From contig CAYPXY010000003.1 of assembly GCA_964414815.1 (NCBI GenBank), positions 124,001 through 188,000 on the forward strand: a stretch of DNA of 64,000 nucleotides. The letters run 5' to 3'. Below, piece by piece: positions 49,676-58,675 of the stretch. The first letter of the stretch is position 1; every line of letters starts with the position of its first letter. Both the position numbers and the translations under genes were made by a program. Under the pieces are notes generated by a model. That model was not told where the DNA came from, searched no databases, and saw only the letters and a program-made list of their open reading frames with translations. The DNA comes from Mariniblastus sp964414815. Lineage in GTDB: Bacteria; Planctomycetota; Planctomycetia; Pirellulales; Pirellulaceae.

Positions 49676-50446
49676 CTATCGGCATGGATAGGCCGTAATC
49701 ACTCGATTTCCGTCCAGAATCAATTTCAGGCTGCGAAGGCCCTGGTTCCGGGATCGGGTTCCTTTCTCGCCGCCCTCGTATCCGATTCGTCGGCCCATGG
49801 AAATGGTGTAGGCTGTGTTTCCCTGTGACGCTTCAGATTTTACGTACTTTGATTTCTCCTTGACCATTTCGTAGGCCTCGTCAAGTAACTTCAAAATGGT
49901 GTCTTGATCGCCATCAAATACTCCATGTGACGGGCGGCCTTTGTCATCCTGGGCGTGTCGCATGACGTGCTCGACGCGGTGTTCGCCTCCCGGTCCCATA
50001 CTGAAAATCAGTCCTGCCGGGGACTTGAGGTTTCGACCACCGGCCGATTGCAGAAATTCTTCCTCTTTGGATGCCGATGAAGCCGCCCCCGAAGGTTTGC
50101 CAAGTTTGGTTGTTACCGGCCGGTTTGAAGTGGGCTTGCTGGAATCCGATTTTCCAGAGGCGGCACCCACATTGGATCGAGAGCCGGAGGCGGGGGCCGA
50201 AATTGGATCGCTGGCCGGTGGTGCTTTCCGCGGGGGCTGGAATACAACTTCGTAATCGCTTCCGTTATCCTCCGGGATTCTGTTACTCTCCGAACCGGGA
50301 ATCGGATTTGCGGTTTCCGCTTGAGCGACAGGCTGGGCAGATTGCTGATTATTTTGATACCATTGATAGCCCAGAATCCCCAGCACCACGAGGATGAGGG
50401 CAATTCTTTTCCAGTCGATTGGCTTGGGTTCCGCAGTGACAGTCAT
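49676..50446 (-). CDS. Membrane-anchored protein with unassigned C-terminal domain
   Basis: Start at 50446 (MTVTAEPKPIDWKRIALILV) gives 256 residues; an ATG 12 codons upstream is possible. One membrane helix (about 15-32), a long Ser/Pro/Ala-rich linker (35-135), then a compact C-terminal domain (about 150-256): GGEHRVEHVMRHAQDD, HGVFDGDQDTILKLLDEAYE, TAYTISMGRRIGYEGGEKG and LKLILDGNRVITAYPCR. The order of conserved His, Gly and terminal Thr-Ala-Tyr-Pro recalls BECR-fold RNase toxins such as CdiA/EndoU C-terminal domains. That is a resemblance by eye only. Divergent from lplA. Confidence 0.65.
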   Translation of the reverse strand: MTVTAEPKPIDWKRIALILVVLGILGYQWYQNNQQSAQPVAQAETANPIPGSESNRIPEDNGSDYEVVFQPPRKAPPASDPISAPASGSRSNVGAASGKSDSSKPTSNRPVTTKLGKPSGAASSASKEEEFLQSAGGRNLKSPAGLIFSMGPGGEHRVEHVMRHAQDDKGRPSHGVFDGDQDTILKLLDEAYEMVKEKSKYVKSEASQGNTAYTISMGRRIGYEGGEKGTRSRNQGLRSLKLILDGNRVITAYPCR

Positions 50447-50522
50447 CGTTTGGCCAGAAAGATTAAAATATATTGCGAACATCCATTGTATGGGGATCAG
50501 CGAGCGAAAACTAGGTTAAACC

Positions 50523-51296
50523 ATGCGGTATTTGGACGTGACGTTAACGGAACCAGCAGCCAATCTGGCGCTCGACGAAGCCCTTCTCGAGACGGCAGAG
50601 GAACAGCAGCACAACGGTTTTTTCGCAGAAACAGAAACCTTGCGGATCTGGCAGCCGTCATCCCCGATGGTGGTACTGGGGCGAAGCTCGCCTTACGAGC
50701 GTGAGGTCCATCTCGATTTTTGCCAGCAACACCACATCCCCGTGCTACGACGTTGCAGCGGAGGGGCGACCATTGTGACCGGACCGGGCTGTTTGATGTA
50801 TGCCGTGGTGCTGAGCTATCGCGAGCGACCGGAACTGAGGATGCTCGATCAGGCCCATCGGTACGTGATGGGGCAGATGCAAGCGGCGATCCGGCGACTG
50901 AACATTGAAACAGAGATTGCCGGGACGTCGGATCTGATCATCGCAAACCGAAAATTTTCCGGCAACAGCATGCGCTGCCGACGATTTGGGTTTCTGTATC
51001 ATGGGACGCTGATTTGCGATTTCGATCTTTCGCTGGTTTCAAAGTGTCTGAAAATGCCGCAGCGGCAACCCCAATACCGCCAAGGCCGTGATCATGAATC
51101 ATTTTTAACATCGCTGCCGGTTACAACCTCACAGCTTGCAGAGGTGATGGTAGAACAGTGGAATGCCGTACCACAGGGAGGGGCAATTCTTGATCTTGCG
51201 GGCAACTCTATTGAAGCCAATTGGCCCGTTGCAATGACTCGGCGACTGGTCGATGAAAAGTATCTGACCAAACGCTGGATTCAATCGGTCGAATGA
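50523..51296 (+). CDS. lplA: Lipoate-protein ligase A family protein
   Basis: A 257-residue protein of the biotin/lipoate ligase fold: TLRIWQPSSPMVVLGRSSPY, RRCSGGATIV (76-85, the ligase signature), and the invariant lysine Lys144 in NRKFSGNSMR. It attaches lipoate to E2 subunits, here most plausibly the lipoyl lysine of SucB. The C-terminal accessory domain of E. coli LplA is missing, so it may need a separate partner or act as an octanoyl/lipoyl amidotransferase. Stands 2 kb after the sucAB-lpd cluster. Confidence 0.87.
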   Translation: MRYLDVTLTEPAANLALDEALLETAEEQQHNGFFAETETLRIWQPSSPMVVLGRSSPYEREVHLDFCQQHHIPVLRRCSGGATIVTGPGCLMYAVVLSYRERPELRMLDQAHRYVMGQMQAAIRRLNIETEIAGTSDLIIANRKFSGNSMRCRRFGFLYHGTLICDFDLSLVSKCLKMPQRQPQYRQGRDHESFLTSLPVTTSQLAEVMVEQWNAVPQGGAILDLAGNSIEANWPVAMTRRLVDEKYLTKRWIQSVE

Positions 51297-51402
51297 GGTT
51301 TTAATCCACCATTTAATGTGCCAGCAATAAAAATACTTCGTTGCCAGCATATTTTTGTAATCGTCTGAGGGCAGTAATTACGATAATTTAACAGAACCAA
51401 GG

Positions 51403-51431
51403 TTGGGATTTGGCTGGCTTTGGGATACAAT
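51403..51431 (+). promoter_or_regulatory. Promoter-like sequence for the candidate RNA
   Basis: TTGGGA (51403-51408), 17 bp, TACAAT (51426-51431). The -10 matches 5 of 6 and the -35 4 of 6 consensus bases. Transcription would begin near 51438. Confidence 0.5.
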
Positions 51432-51437
51432 CTTTTA

Positions 51438-51621
51438 CTCCTGAAACAGATTACTTCGACCTAAATACGGCTGAGGGACCATTTAAACGGGTAGGCCGAA
51501 ACCATCAGTGGCTTGTGCTCAGCACGTCCGGTTTTCGCCTGTCTCCCAGCGACTCCCATCGCTAAAATTTTGTCGAAGTATCTTATAATGACCGATTGGT
51601 TGAATTGACCAATCGGTTTTT
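51438..51621 (+). ncRNA. Candidate structured RNA with 6S-like architecture
   Basis: About 184 nt in a 464-bp gap without a gene. The ends pair: GATTACTTCGAC (51449-51460) with GTCGAAGTATC (51572-51582, one bulge). Inside, GCTGAGGGA (51470-51478) pairs with TCTCCCAGC (51542-51550), then GTAGGCCGAAACC region (51490-51503) with GGTTTTCGCCTGTC (51530-51543), and an apical GTGC-TCA-GCAC. A small alternative hairpin AGCGA/TCGCT (51548-51563) sits on the 3' side of the central bulge. A closing stem, bulged rod and 3' side hairpin are features of 6S RNA, which inhibits RNA polymerase. Identity is inference. Confidence 0.45.
51591..51621 (+). terminator. Rho-independent terminator
   Basis: ACCGATTGG (51591-51599) pairs with CCAATCGGT (51609-51617), 9-nt loop, then TTTTTC. 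It would end the candidate RNA, or an lplA transcript 295 bp after its stop. Confidence 0.85.
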
Positions 51622-51639
51622 CTATTTTCCAACAGAACA

Positions 51640-51725
51640 TGGGATAGACGTCTACGTCAGTTGCTTAGTGCTAGACAGATATGGATGTCTATCCCACTGT
51701 TTGACAGACGTGGACGTCTATCCCA
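51640..51725. repeat. Hairpin repeat family GTGGGATAG, copy 2
   Basis: TGGGATAGACGTCTACGTC (51640-51658) pairs with 51707-51725 with one mismatch; a further partial arm (GGATGTCTATCCCA) lies at about 51683-51696. Outer arms match the element at 35088-35149. Confidence 0.75.
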
Positions 51726-51760
51726 CATTGCCCTATCTCTGGCCGAACCTCCTGAATCCT

Positions 51761-52906
51761 GTGTCCTCCGACATTCCCCATTGCACCCTGCTAACACCTC
51801 CTGGACGGGGAGCGATTGCAGTGATCACGGTAACGGGTGAATCGGATCACCTGATCGATGGCCTGTTTCAATCGGCTTCCGGAAAAAAAACATCCGAAAT
51901 CCGACAACGCGAAATTGCCTATGGCCACTGGCGCTCCACGGCGGAAGATGTTGTTCTGATCCGTGTCGGTGATCGGATCGAAATCCACTGCCACGGTGGC
52001 CAGGCCGCTCCGGCGGCGATCCTGAAATCACTCACCGACACCGGTATCACCGAACTCAGTCAATCTGACTTTGCCCACCATTTTACAGGAGAAAGGGAAG
52101 AAAGTTGGCTGAGCGAAAATTGGTTGGCTTTGCCCAAAGCAGCCACCGCGCGAACGGCGGAATATCTGCTGGCCCAATTGAATACGGCATCCCAGTGGAT
52201 TGAAAAAACCAAGCAGTTGCCGGTTCTGGGCAAAGCATTCGACCGAACGGAACGGTTACATGAACTGGAATCTGCGATTCAACATCAGTCGTTCGGGCTT
52301 CATTTAACCAAGCCTTGGTCAGTCGTCCTCTGTGGTAGGCCGAACGTCGGGAAGAGCAGCTTGATCAATGCCATCGCTGGCTTTGATCGGGCCATTGTTC
52401 ACGAGACGCCCGGCACAACTCGCGATGTCGTGACGCAACACACCGCCGTCGACGGTTGGCCGATTGAACTGAAAGATACCGCCGGGCTGCGGATCACGTC
52501 CAATACGATCGAACAACAAGGAATTGAGTATTCGCAAATCGAAATTCAAAACGCCGACTTGGTCGTGGCGGTTGTCGATGCCCTTACATGGTCCCATGAT
52601 CCGGATCGCCAGTTTATCCGCGACGTCGGCGCCCAAATTCTCGTTCTGAACAAGATCGACAAGCTGCAAGCATCCCCTTCGTTTGTCTCCGATCTATCGG
52701 CCCCATTGCAAACTGAATCAACCGGGATTTCGGTCATCGCTACGTCGGCCACGGAGGGAACGGGCATTCGAAACTTGATTCAAGAAATCGCCAAGGGGCT
52801 GGTACCCGATCCACCCGATTTTGATCAGTTATTTCCGGTCAGTGAGACGCAAGCAAAGAACTTGCAAGCAATGTTTGAAACGATGGAACGCGAGGGTGAG
52901 ATCTAA
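51761..52906 (+). CDS. MnmE/TrmE-like GTPase lacking the C-terminal CxGK motif
   Basis: A GTG start at 51761 (VSSDIPHCTLLTPPGRGAIA) is proposed because the upstream open frame runs through a repeat; 381 residues against about 450 for MnmE. The N-terminal folate-binding-like part is recognisable (TPPGRGAIAVITVTG, IEIHCHGGQAA), and the G domain has GRPNVGKSS, TPGTTRD, DTAGLR and NKID. The helical domain is shortened and the protein ends EREGEI, without the terminal Cys-x-Gly-Lys used in tRNA wobble-uridine modification. It may be a divergent MnmE or a paralog with another role. No mnmG is nearby. Confidence 0.8.
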   Translation: MSSDIPHCTLLTPPGRGAIAVITVTGESDHLIDGLFQSASGKKTSEIRQREIAYGHWRSTAEDVVLIRVGDRIEIHCHGGQAAPAAILKSLTDTGITELSQSDFAHHFTGEREESWLSENWLALPKAATARTAEYLLAQLNTASQWIEKTKQLPVLGKAFDRTERLHELESAIQHQSFGLHLTKPWSVVLCGRPNVGKSSLINAIAGFDRAIVHETPGTTRDVVTQHTAVDGWPIELKDTAGLRITSNTIEQQGIEYSQIEIQNADLVVAVVDALTWSHDPDRQFIRDVGAQILVLNKIDKLQASPSFVSDLSAPLQTESTGISVIATSATEGTGIRNLIQEIAKGLVPDPPDFDQLFPVSETQAKNLQAMFETMEREGEI

Positions 52907-53079
52907 GGCTTGGTTGCCAGCATCATGGAACGGAATGAATGCCGTTCTACGAACCAATGCCCACCCTCGCTCGTAGTGGTCTGTACGTTAAAATAACAAC
53001 TCCACGACGGAGTGATCGCCTCAGTTTGTTTGCGGCCGATGGAGCGCCCAAACGATCGCTTGAACTCAGTGGAGTCGGC

Positions 53080-54243
53080 ATGAATCGTTGGTTGACGATT
53101 ACCTTCATGGTTGTATTGGTTTTTTCTCGTTCTGGATCGGCCTGTGCTGGCAAGCCTCTGATTGAAACGGGAGTTCATGTAGGGGCTATCCCTCCCGTTT
53201 CTCCGACAGGACATGGCAATCCACCGCGAAAACGAGGAGCGGCGATCTTTCCTGGGTTGCTATTCTGGAATGCTTCGCCGGTCAACCAAAACTCCACCGA
53301 AGCCGTTCTGTTCGATGTGCCTGCGTTGCTGGAAGCCCGCGAACTGCACCGCGAAAATCAGCTCCGGCTCCCCAATCATAAACTGATCGTCGTCACCATT
53401 CCGGTCACTTCTGAAATTCGTGCAGACGATAAGGGAAACGTCAATGCGTTTCGATTTGATGCGTACTGGAACAAAAATCCGTTCCCGATTTCCGACTATG
53501 CTCCCAAAACCCAAACCGTGTCTGAAATCGCTGGAACGATTGCGATCGACAAATCACGCGACGATAGTTCGGGATTTGATCTGAAGGTCAACAGTGCGTG
53601 GCCGCCCGTCGCCGCAGGAATCGGTCAGGCCAATCGGTCCAAACATGAGTCGACCAAACACAGCTACGAAGAGATTCCGCAACATGAAATCCTGGTGGCT
53701 TCCGGAACCGTACGGCGGGGCACCGGTGCCTTCTTCCGGTTCCATCCATCGCGCTCGGAAACGCTTGAAGGAGGGCGTGAACTGACGCTGACGTTCAGAG
53801 TTCCACCCTCGTGGCGCGGCGGTGTTTTGCAAGTCGAATGCACCGCCATTGGCAAACGACGTGTATTCGGATGGCAGGAACCGTTTGAAGTTCAGCGAGC
53901 GTTCATCGTACCGGTCTATATTGAAAACGACGAAGAAGCCGAAAACAGTGCGATGGAATTTGTAGTCGGTGAACAGAAGCTCCGTCAGAGTTGGAATCAG
54001 TTTCGCTCCCAGGCAAAATCGACATCCTCCAGCAACCATCCGTTTGAACATCTGTTCGGGACCAGCAGTCGGAGTAGTCGGCAATCCCCATCACCCACAC
54101 TGACGGAAGACTGGCTGAATTCGCTGATTCAAACCTCCGACCAACCACTGAATCAGGTCCGCCTGCAACTGCCAACCGAACTGGAAGCGGCCGCCGATCG
54201 ATTCGTCGAGTCGCGAGCAAACTTGTTGAAGTTCAGCCGGTAG
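53080..54243 (+). CDS. Exported hypothetical protein
   Basis: The ATG at 53080 follows GGAGTCGGC and opens a signal peptide (MNRWLTITFMVVLVFSRSGS, cleavage near ACAG); the 47-codon extension upstream is not supported. The 387-residue product is beta-rich in the centre (LTLFRVPPSWRGG-like LTLTFRVPPSWRGGVLQVEC) and has a low-complexity C-terminal region (SSNHPFEHLFGTSSRSSRQS). I recognise no family. Convergent with the alkaline phosphatase gene, 11 bp apart. Confidence 0.65.
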   Translation: MNRWLTITFMVVLVFSRSGSACAGKPLIETGVHVGAIPPVSPTGHGNPPRKRGAAIFPGLLFWNASPVNQNSTEAVLFDVPALLEARELHRENQLRLPNHKLIVVTIPVTSEIRADDKGNVNAFRFDAYWNKNPFPISDYAPKTQTVSEIAGTIAIDKSRDDSSGFDLKVNSAWPPVAAGIGQANRSKHESTKHSYEEIPQHEILVASGTVRRGTGAFFRFHPSRSETLEGGRELTLTFRVPPSWRGGVLQVECTAIGKRRVFGWQEPFEVQRAFIVPVYIENDEEAENSAMEFVVGEQKLRQSWNQFRSQAKSTSSSNHPFEHLFGTSSRSSRQSPSPTLTEDWLNSLIQTSDQPLNQVRLQLPTELEAAADRFVESRANLLKFSR

Positions 54244-54254
54244 ATCGAACTCGC

Positions 54255-55685
54255 CTAAACCAACAACTCGTTCACGACGCCGGTTGCGCGAAGCATGAAG
54301 TTGTGCAGGTCGGTATTTTTGACGAACGACGGCAGCATTTCGCTGCCTGGCCCGAGCATTGCCAGCTCCACATGGTCCGCCGAATGATCGTCTCCGGCCC
54401 AACTGACGCTGGTATATTTTTGCATGAGCTTTGCAAACAGACCGAACGGCATCTTATACGGATTGTAAGTTCCGTCTTCCTGCTTGTGGCTGGCGATAAA
54501 CCCGACAATCTGATCGGCATCTTCTTCTGAAATCGCGAAACCCAACGCGTATTCTGCTCGTTCCCTGAACTGCGGAACCGTGGTGGTCCGATCCAGTCCT
54601 TTCATGATCCATTCATGCGAATGTCGAAACTTCAGCGTCCGTTCGAAATTAGTTTTTGAATTACTGGTGCCCAGAATTCCCGGATTGGCATTGCCGTGAT
54701 CGGTGGTGATGATCACCAGAGTATTCTGATCGGCTTCGGCAAACTCAACGGCAACCTGGATCGCTTCGTCAAACGCGAGCTGGTCATGGAGCAGGGCAGG
54801 GGTATCATTGGCGTGAGCCGCCCAATCCACCTTGCCGCCCTCGATCTGCAATACAAAGCCCTGATCACTGCCCTTCAATCGGTTGATCGCAAACTGTGCC
54901 ATCTCGGCAAGCGTTGGGACCTTGGTTTGCAGATCCGGTGTATTCTGGTGATCGATCGAGAACGGAATCGCCGACGAGTGAAACACACCCAGCACCGGAT
55001 TCGGGTCGTCGGGAGTTCGGCTCAGCAGTCCATTCCGGGTCTTCGCCACGTGATACCCGACTTGTTCGAATTGAGTAAACATGTCGACTTTGTCTTCACG
55101 TTTGTCCTTGGTGAAATACTCTTTTCCACCCCCAAGCATCACGTCGAAACGCAAGGGCAAATACTTGGAAGCAATCTCGCTCTGATCCGATCTCGACCGG
55201 GAGTTCACACAGAAACCAGCGGGCGTCGCATGGGTGATGGGAACGCTGGTGACGCAACCGACCGACTTACCAGCGTGTTTGAATTTCTGTAGGATCGGTT
55301 TGTAGGCAACATTGTTGGGTCCCACATTAAGCCGCCCATTGCGAACCCTGCGACCTCCCCCCCACGAAGAACTTGCTGCTGCCGAATCGGTCACATACGA
55401 ATTGAGCGAAGCTGTTTCCATCAACGCACGTCGAACACTTCGATCATCATAGAGTTGCAGCCAGTGGCTTCGGCGGCCAAGTTGCATCTGGGAAAACAGA
55501 TCCGCCATCTGCAGCGTGCCGATACTCATTCCGTCGCTGACCATGAAGATAATATTCTTCGCGACCGATCGGGGCTCTTTGGTGACGGCTTGATTCCCCA
55601 AGGGAGCAAGCCCGTTGGATGCGCCTAACCAGCCAAGTCCGATTGCCCCCAGTGACGTTCCCTGTAAAAATTCACGACGTTTCAT
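54255..55685 (-). CDS. Alkaline phosphatase, Tat-exported
   Basis: A 476-residue alkaline phosphatase-superfamily enzyme. The N-terminus MKRREFLQGTSLGAIGLGWL is a Tat signal. Active-site features: FMVSDGMSIGT (metal Asp), YVTDSAAASSSW (nucleophile Ser), GKSVGCVTSVPITHATPAGF, IITTDHGNANPG and DDHSADHVEL (zinc ligands). It hydrolyses phosphomonoesters in the periplasm, supplying phosphate. Monocistronic; no Pho box was identified upstream. Confidence 0.93.
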   Translation of the reverse strand: MKRREFLQGTSLGAIGLGWLGASNGLAPLGNQAVTKEPRSVAKNIIFMVSDGMSIGTLQMADLFSQMQLGRRSHWLQLYDDRSVRRALMETASLNSYVTDSAAASSSWGGGRRVRNGRLNVGPNNVAYKPILQKFKHAGKSVGCVTSVPITHATPAGFCVNSRSRSDQSEIASKYLPLRFDVMLGGGKEYFTKDKREDKVDMFTQFEQVGYHVAKTRNGLLSRTPDDPNPVLGVFHSSAIPFSIDHQNTPDLQTKVPTLAEMAQFAINRLKGSDQGFVLQIEGGKVDWAAHANDTPALLHDQLAFDEAIQVAVEFAEADQNTLVIITTDHGNANPGILGTSNSKTNFERTLKFRHSHEWIMKGLDRTTTVPQFRERAEYALGFAISEEDADQIVGFIASHKQEDGTYNPYKMPFGLFAKLMQKYTSVSWAGDDHSADHVELAMLGPGSEMLPSFVKNTDLHNFMLRATGVVNELLV

Positions 55686-56209
55686 GGTATTTAAAATGTT
55701 AGCTGAACCGAATGGATATAGAGAGGTGTAAACACCCTTAAACGACCAACTAGGGCTGGATTTCAGCGGGGGCTGGACGCGACCAGCATTTTATTGGATA
55801 GTAGCGCCCCTTGTTTAGCCTTTTTTGGCCCCCAACCCGTCCACTTTCCGCGAACATGCTGGCAGATTGCTACCATACCGGCAATCGTGTCGATTGTACC
55901 GCGCCGAGATCCATTTCATAGACCGAAACGTTTGCTTTGTCAAAATGAATCGTTTAATCTGTGTACGCGACGATTATTTTAGCTAAATTAGTCTACTCAA
56001 TCATCTCATTTGTTTTCAGTCGTGTTTTCTTTAAGGCAACTTAACGCAACCCTATTTTTGCGATTTCTGGTATTTTCTGGAATTATCCGCAAACTGGTTC
56101 GGATGATACGACAAAAAGAGTCCGGCTTCCGATACCGAAATTGCAGTTAAATGTAATTGAAGTTCACCTAATCGCAAACTCTGAACTGACCCGCTACCTC
56201 TGGAAAAAC
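55686..56209. other. 524-bp region without a recognisable gene
   Basis: Between the divergent alkaline phosphatase and alpha-oxoamine synthase genes. AT-rich, with T-runs around 56000-56080. Short open frames exist on both strands but have no ribosome binding site or plausible composition. Both flanking genes should have promoters here; none is clear enough to place. Confidence 0.5.
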
Positions 56210-57508
56210 ATGGCAAACATTTTTGATAAGTGCGACGAATACTGGGCCCGAATGAGGCGCGTCACAGGAGAACATTTCAAACCGGAGATCTTTTTTCGTC
56301 GCATGCCGATCAGCAATAGCTTGCCGATCATCCACATCGATGGGCGCGAACTGCTGCAGGTCTCGACCAACGACTATCTTGGCTTGGCCAATCATCCCGA
56401 GGTGATCGAAGCCGCCGCGAGAATCACGAACGAACACGGGATTGGGACGCCCCTCGGCGCCCGACCGCTGACGGGTAACACGGACCTGCACATCGAGCTG
56501 GAAGAAAAACTCGCGACCTGGCGCCGAACAGAAACCAGTCTGGTGTTCAACCTCGGCTTGAGCGCCATGTCCGGTACGATCGCTTGCATGGTTGGACGCA
56601 ACGAACGAATTTTTGTCGATGCTTACGCGCATGGTTGTCTTCATGACGGAGCGCGTTTGTGCAAAGGAATCGCAAGCTGGTTTGGTCACAACGACTTGGT
56701 GGACCTTGAAAGCCAACTCAAGGCCTGCCCGCTGGAGCAACCCAAACTGATCGCCGTCGATGGCATGTACGGTATGTCCGGTGACCTGGCTCCACTGCCT
56801 GAACTGGTCGAACTGAAAAACAAGTACAACGCCCAGTTATTCGTCGACGACGCTCACGGGACAGGAGTGCTCGGCGAGAACGGTCGCGGAACACCTGAAC
56901 ATTTCGGCGTGGAAGTAGAAGACCAGGTCGATTTCCACGGCGGGACGTTCGCCAAGTCGTTCGGAACGTTCGGCGGATATATCTGTGGACCTAAGCGAGC
57001 CATTGATTTCATCAAGTATGTTTCACCCGGATTCATGCTGACCAAGGCACTGCCTGCGGCGATCACGGCAGCCACGCTGAAGTCACTGGAACTGATCCAG
57101 GAACTGCCGGAACGGCGACATCGGTTGTGGGAAAACATCAATACCCTTCGAGACGGTCTGCGACAGGCTGGCTTCAGTATCGGAAACCCGCAAGGCGCCG
57201 TGACTTCGATTTATACCAAGGGGGCGTTGGCATTGTCGGCGGTCAACTTGCTCGAAGAAGAGCATGGAATCATCGTCAATCCGGTCATGTATCCAGCCGT
57301 CCCCTACGGCACCTCGATCATCCGCATCACGCCGGGGGCCTTGCACACTCCCGAACAGATGACCCGCTTGGTCAATGCCGTTGTCGAGGTCTCGAAAAAA
57401 CTTCCTCTGCTGGAGGGAAATCAGGCTGCCGCTCATAAAGCGATTGCCAAAGGCTCGGAGTCAGACGCGTCGCTGGCCAACTTGAGTACGCAACCCAAGG
57501 GTTGTTAG
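56210..57508 (+). CDS. Alpha-oxoamine synthase (serine palmitoyltransferase-like)
   Basis: The ATG at 56210 (MANIFDKCDEYWARMRRVTG) is the natural start; 432 residues. A PLP fold-type I enzyme of the family containing serine palmitoyltransferase, BioF and KBL: STNDYLGLANHPEVIEAA, GARPLTGNTDLHIELEEKLA, FVDDAHGTGVLGENGRG and the PLP lysine in HGGTFAKSFGTFGGY. The GNTDLHxELE segment and 432-residue length favour a serine palmitoyltransferase or related lipid role over BioF, but this cannot be settled by eye. A GNAT acyltransferase gene begins 3 bp downstream. Confidence 0.85.
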   Translation: MANIFDKCDEYWARMRRVTGEHFKPEIFFRRMPISNSLPIIHIDGRELLQVSTNDYLGLANHPEVIEAAARITNEHGIGTPLGARPLTGNTDLHIELEEKLATWRRTETSLVFNLGLSAMSGTIACMVGRNERIFVDAYAHGCLHDGARLCKGIASWFGHNDLVDLESQLKACPLEQPKLIAVDGMYGMSGDLAPLPELVELKNKYNAQLFVDDAHGTGVLGENGRGTPEHFGVEVEDQVDFHGGTFAKSFGTFGGYICGPKRAIDFIKYVSPGFMLTKALPAAITAATLKSLELIQELPERRHRLWENINTLRDGLRQAGFSIGNPQGAVTSIYTKGALALSAVNLLEEEHGIIVNPVMYPAVPYGTSIIRITPGALHTPEQMTRLVNAVVEVSKKLPLLEGNQAAAHKAIAKGSESDASLANLSTQPKGC

Positions 57509-57511
57509 CAA

Positions 57512-58666
57512 GTGTGTCACTCACTGCTTGTTCAGCCCGTTCAAACCGAACGTCAGTGGTCCGATTTCTTTTCGCTCAAGCGATCGATCTATCGTGACGA
57601 CCCGGCGGCCGTAATGCCGCTGAGAAAAATGGAGCGCCAGCAGGTCGACCGCGAGCGAAATCCATTCTATCAGCACGCCGACATGGAAGCGTTTATCTGC
57701 CTTGAGGGCAAACGCCCGGTCGGCCGCGTGGCCGCCATCGTCGACCACCTGCATCAGGAACGTTATCAGGACGATGTCGGCTTCATAGGGTTCTTTGAAT
57801 GTATCGATGACCAACGAGTGGCCCATCTTTTGATCGAGCAGGCGGAACAATGGCTGGCGGCGCACGGCTGCAAAGCCATTCGCGGGCCGGTCAATCCGTC
57901 GATGAAAGGCGAATTCGGGGTACTCGTTGAGGGGCACGAATATCCGCCCAGTGTCATGATGGCTCATACACCCTTGCGATACGAGCGACATTTGCTCGAG
58001 GAAGGATTTGAGATTGAAACGTCGTTTTATGCGTTTCGAACGATTATTTCAGAGACTCGAGAGGAATGCGAGCATCGGTTTCGGACGCACGACGCCATCA
58101 ACCAGAAATTCAAGGAACGGTTTCCCAAACTTTCGTTGCGCCCGATTTCTCCGAAAAACTATGCATCGACACTGCGGGAAATCAATGAGCTGGGGAATGT
58201 CGTTCGCAGTACCGGCTGGGGATTCGTCCCGCTGACTCCCGCCGAGCTGGAGTTCATGATTGAGAATTTGCGACCCGTCATTCGTTATGATATGATTCAT
58301 GTCGCGTACTGGGAGGATCAACTGGTCGGCTTCATCGTCAATATCCCTGACGTGAACTGGGCCCTCAAGCGAACCCTCGGCAAATGGGACTGGTTGAGAA
58401 TGATCCAGCTTCCGTTTCTGATTCCCCGGTCTCCGCGCACCCGTGTGATCGCGATCGGCATCGACCATGAACACCGGATGAAAGGAATCGCGACGCAACT
58501 GATCAAGCAGCTCACGGATCGTCATGAGGCATTTGATGAGTGGGAGTTTTCCTGGGTTCATGAGGCCAATGCCAAATCGATCCGAATCATCGACCGCGTC
58601 ATGCCAATCACGCGGTACAAGACCTATCGCTTGTATCAGAAACCCATTCAGGCCCTTGAGAGCTGA
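57512..58666 (+). CDS. GNAT-fold acyltransferase
   Basis: A GTG start three bases after the preceding stop; 384 residues. N-terminal half (KRSIYRDDPAAVMPL, RPVGRVAAIVDHLHQE, IGFFECIDD) and C-terminal half (VAYWEDQLVGFIVNIPDVNW, TRVIAIGIDHEHRMKGIATQ) both contain GNAT-like strands; the second carries the acyl-CoA loop GIDHEHRMKGIA. Tight coupling to the alpha-oxoamine synthase suggests it N-acylates that enzyme's product, as in sphingolipid-type pathways. That is inference from context. Confidence 0.8.
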   Translation: MCHSLLVQPVQTERQWSDFFSLKRSIYRDDPAAVMPLRKMERQQVDRERNPFYQHADMEAFICLEGKRPVGRVAAIVDHLHQERYQDDVGFIGFFECIDDQRVAHLLIEQAEQWLAAHGCKAIRGPVNPSMKGEFGVLVEGHEYPPSVMMAHTPLRYERHLLEEGFEIETSFYAFRTIISETREECEHRFRTHDAINQKFKERFPKLSLRPISPKNYASTLREINELGNVVRSTGWGFVPLTPAELEFMIENLRPVIRYDMIHVAYWEDQLVGFIVNIPDVNWALKRTLGKWDWLRMIQLPFLIPRSPRTRVIAIGIDHEHRMKGIATQLIKQLTDRHEAFDEWEFSWVHEANAKSIRIIDRVMPITRYKTYRLYQKPIQALES

Positions 58667-58675
58667 CGACCGACC

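Noticed and set aside
51584..51589. TATAAT just before the 51591 terminator as a promoter
   Set aside because: No -35 sequence 16-18 bp upstream, and initiation there would hit the terminator at once; it lies next to the closing stem of the candidate RNA.
55794..55982. 62-codon plus-strand frame in the alkaline phosphatase upstream region
   Set aside because: No ribosome binding site, unusual composition, no helix or domain.
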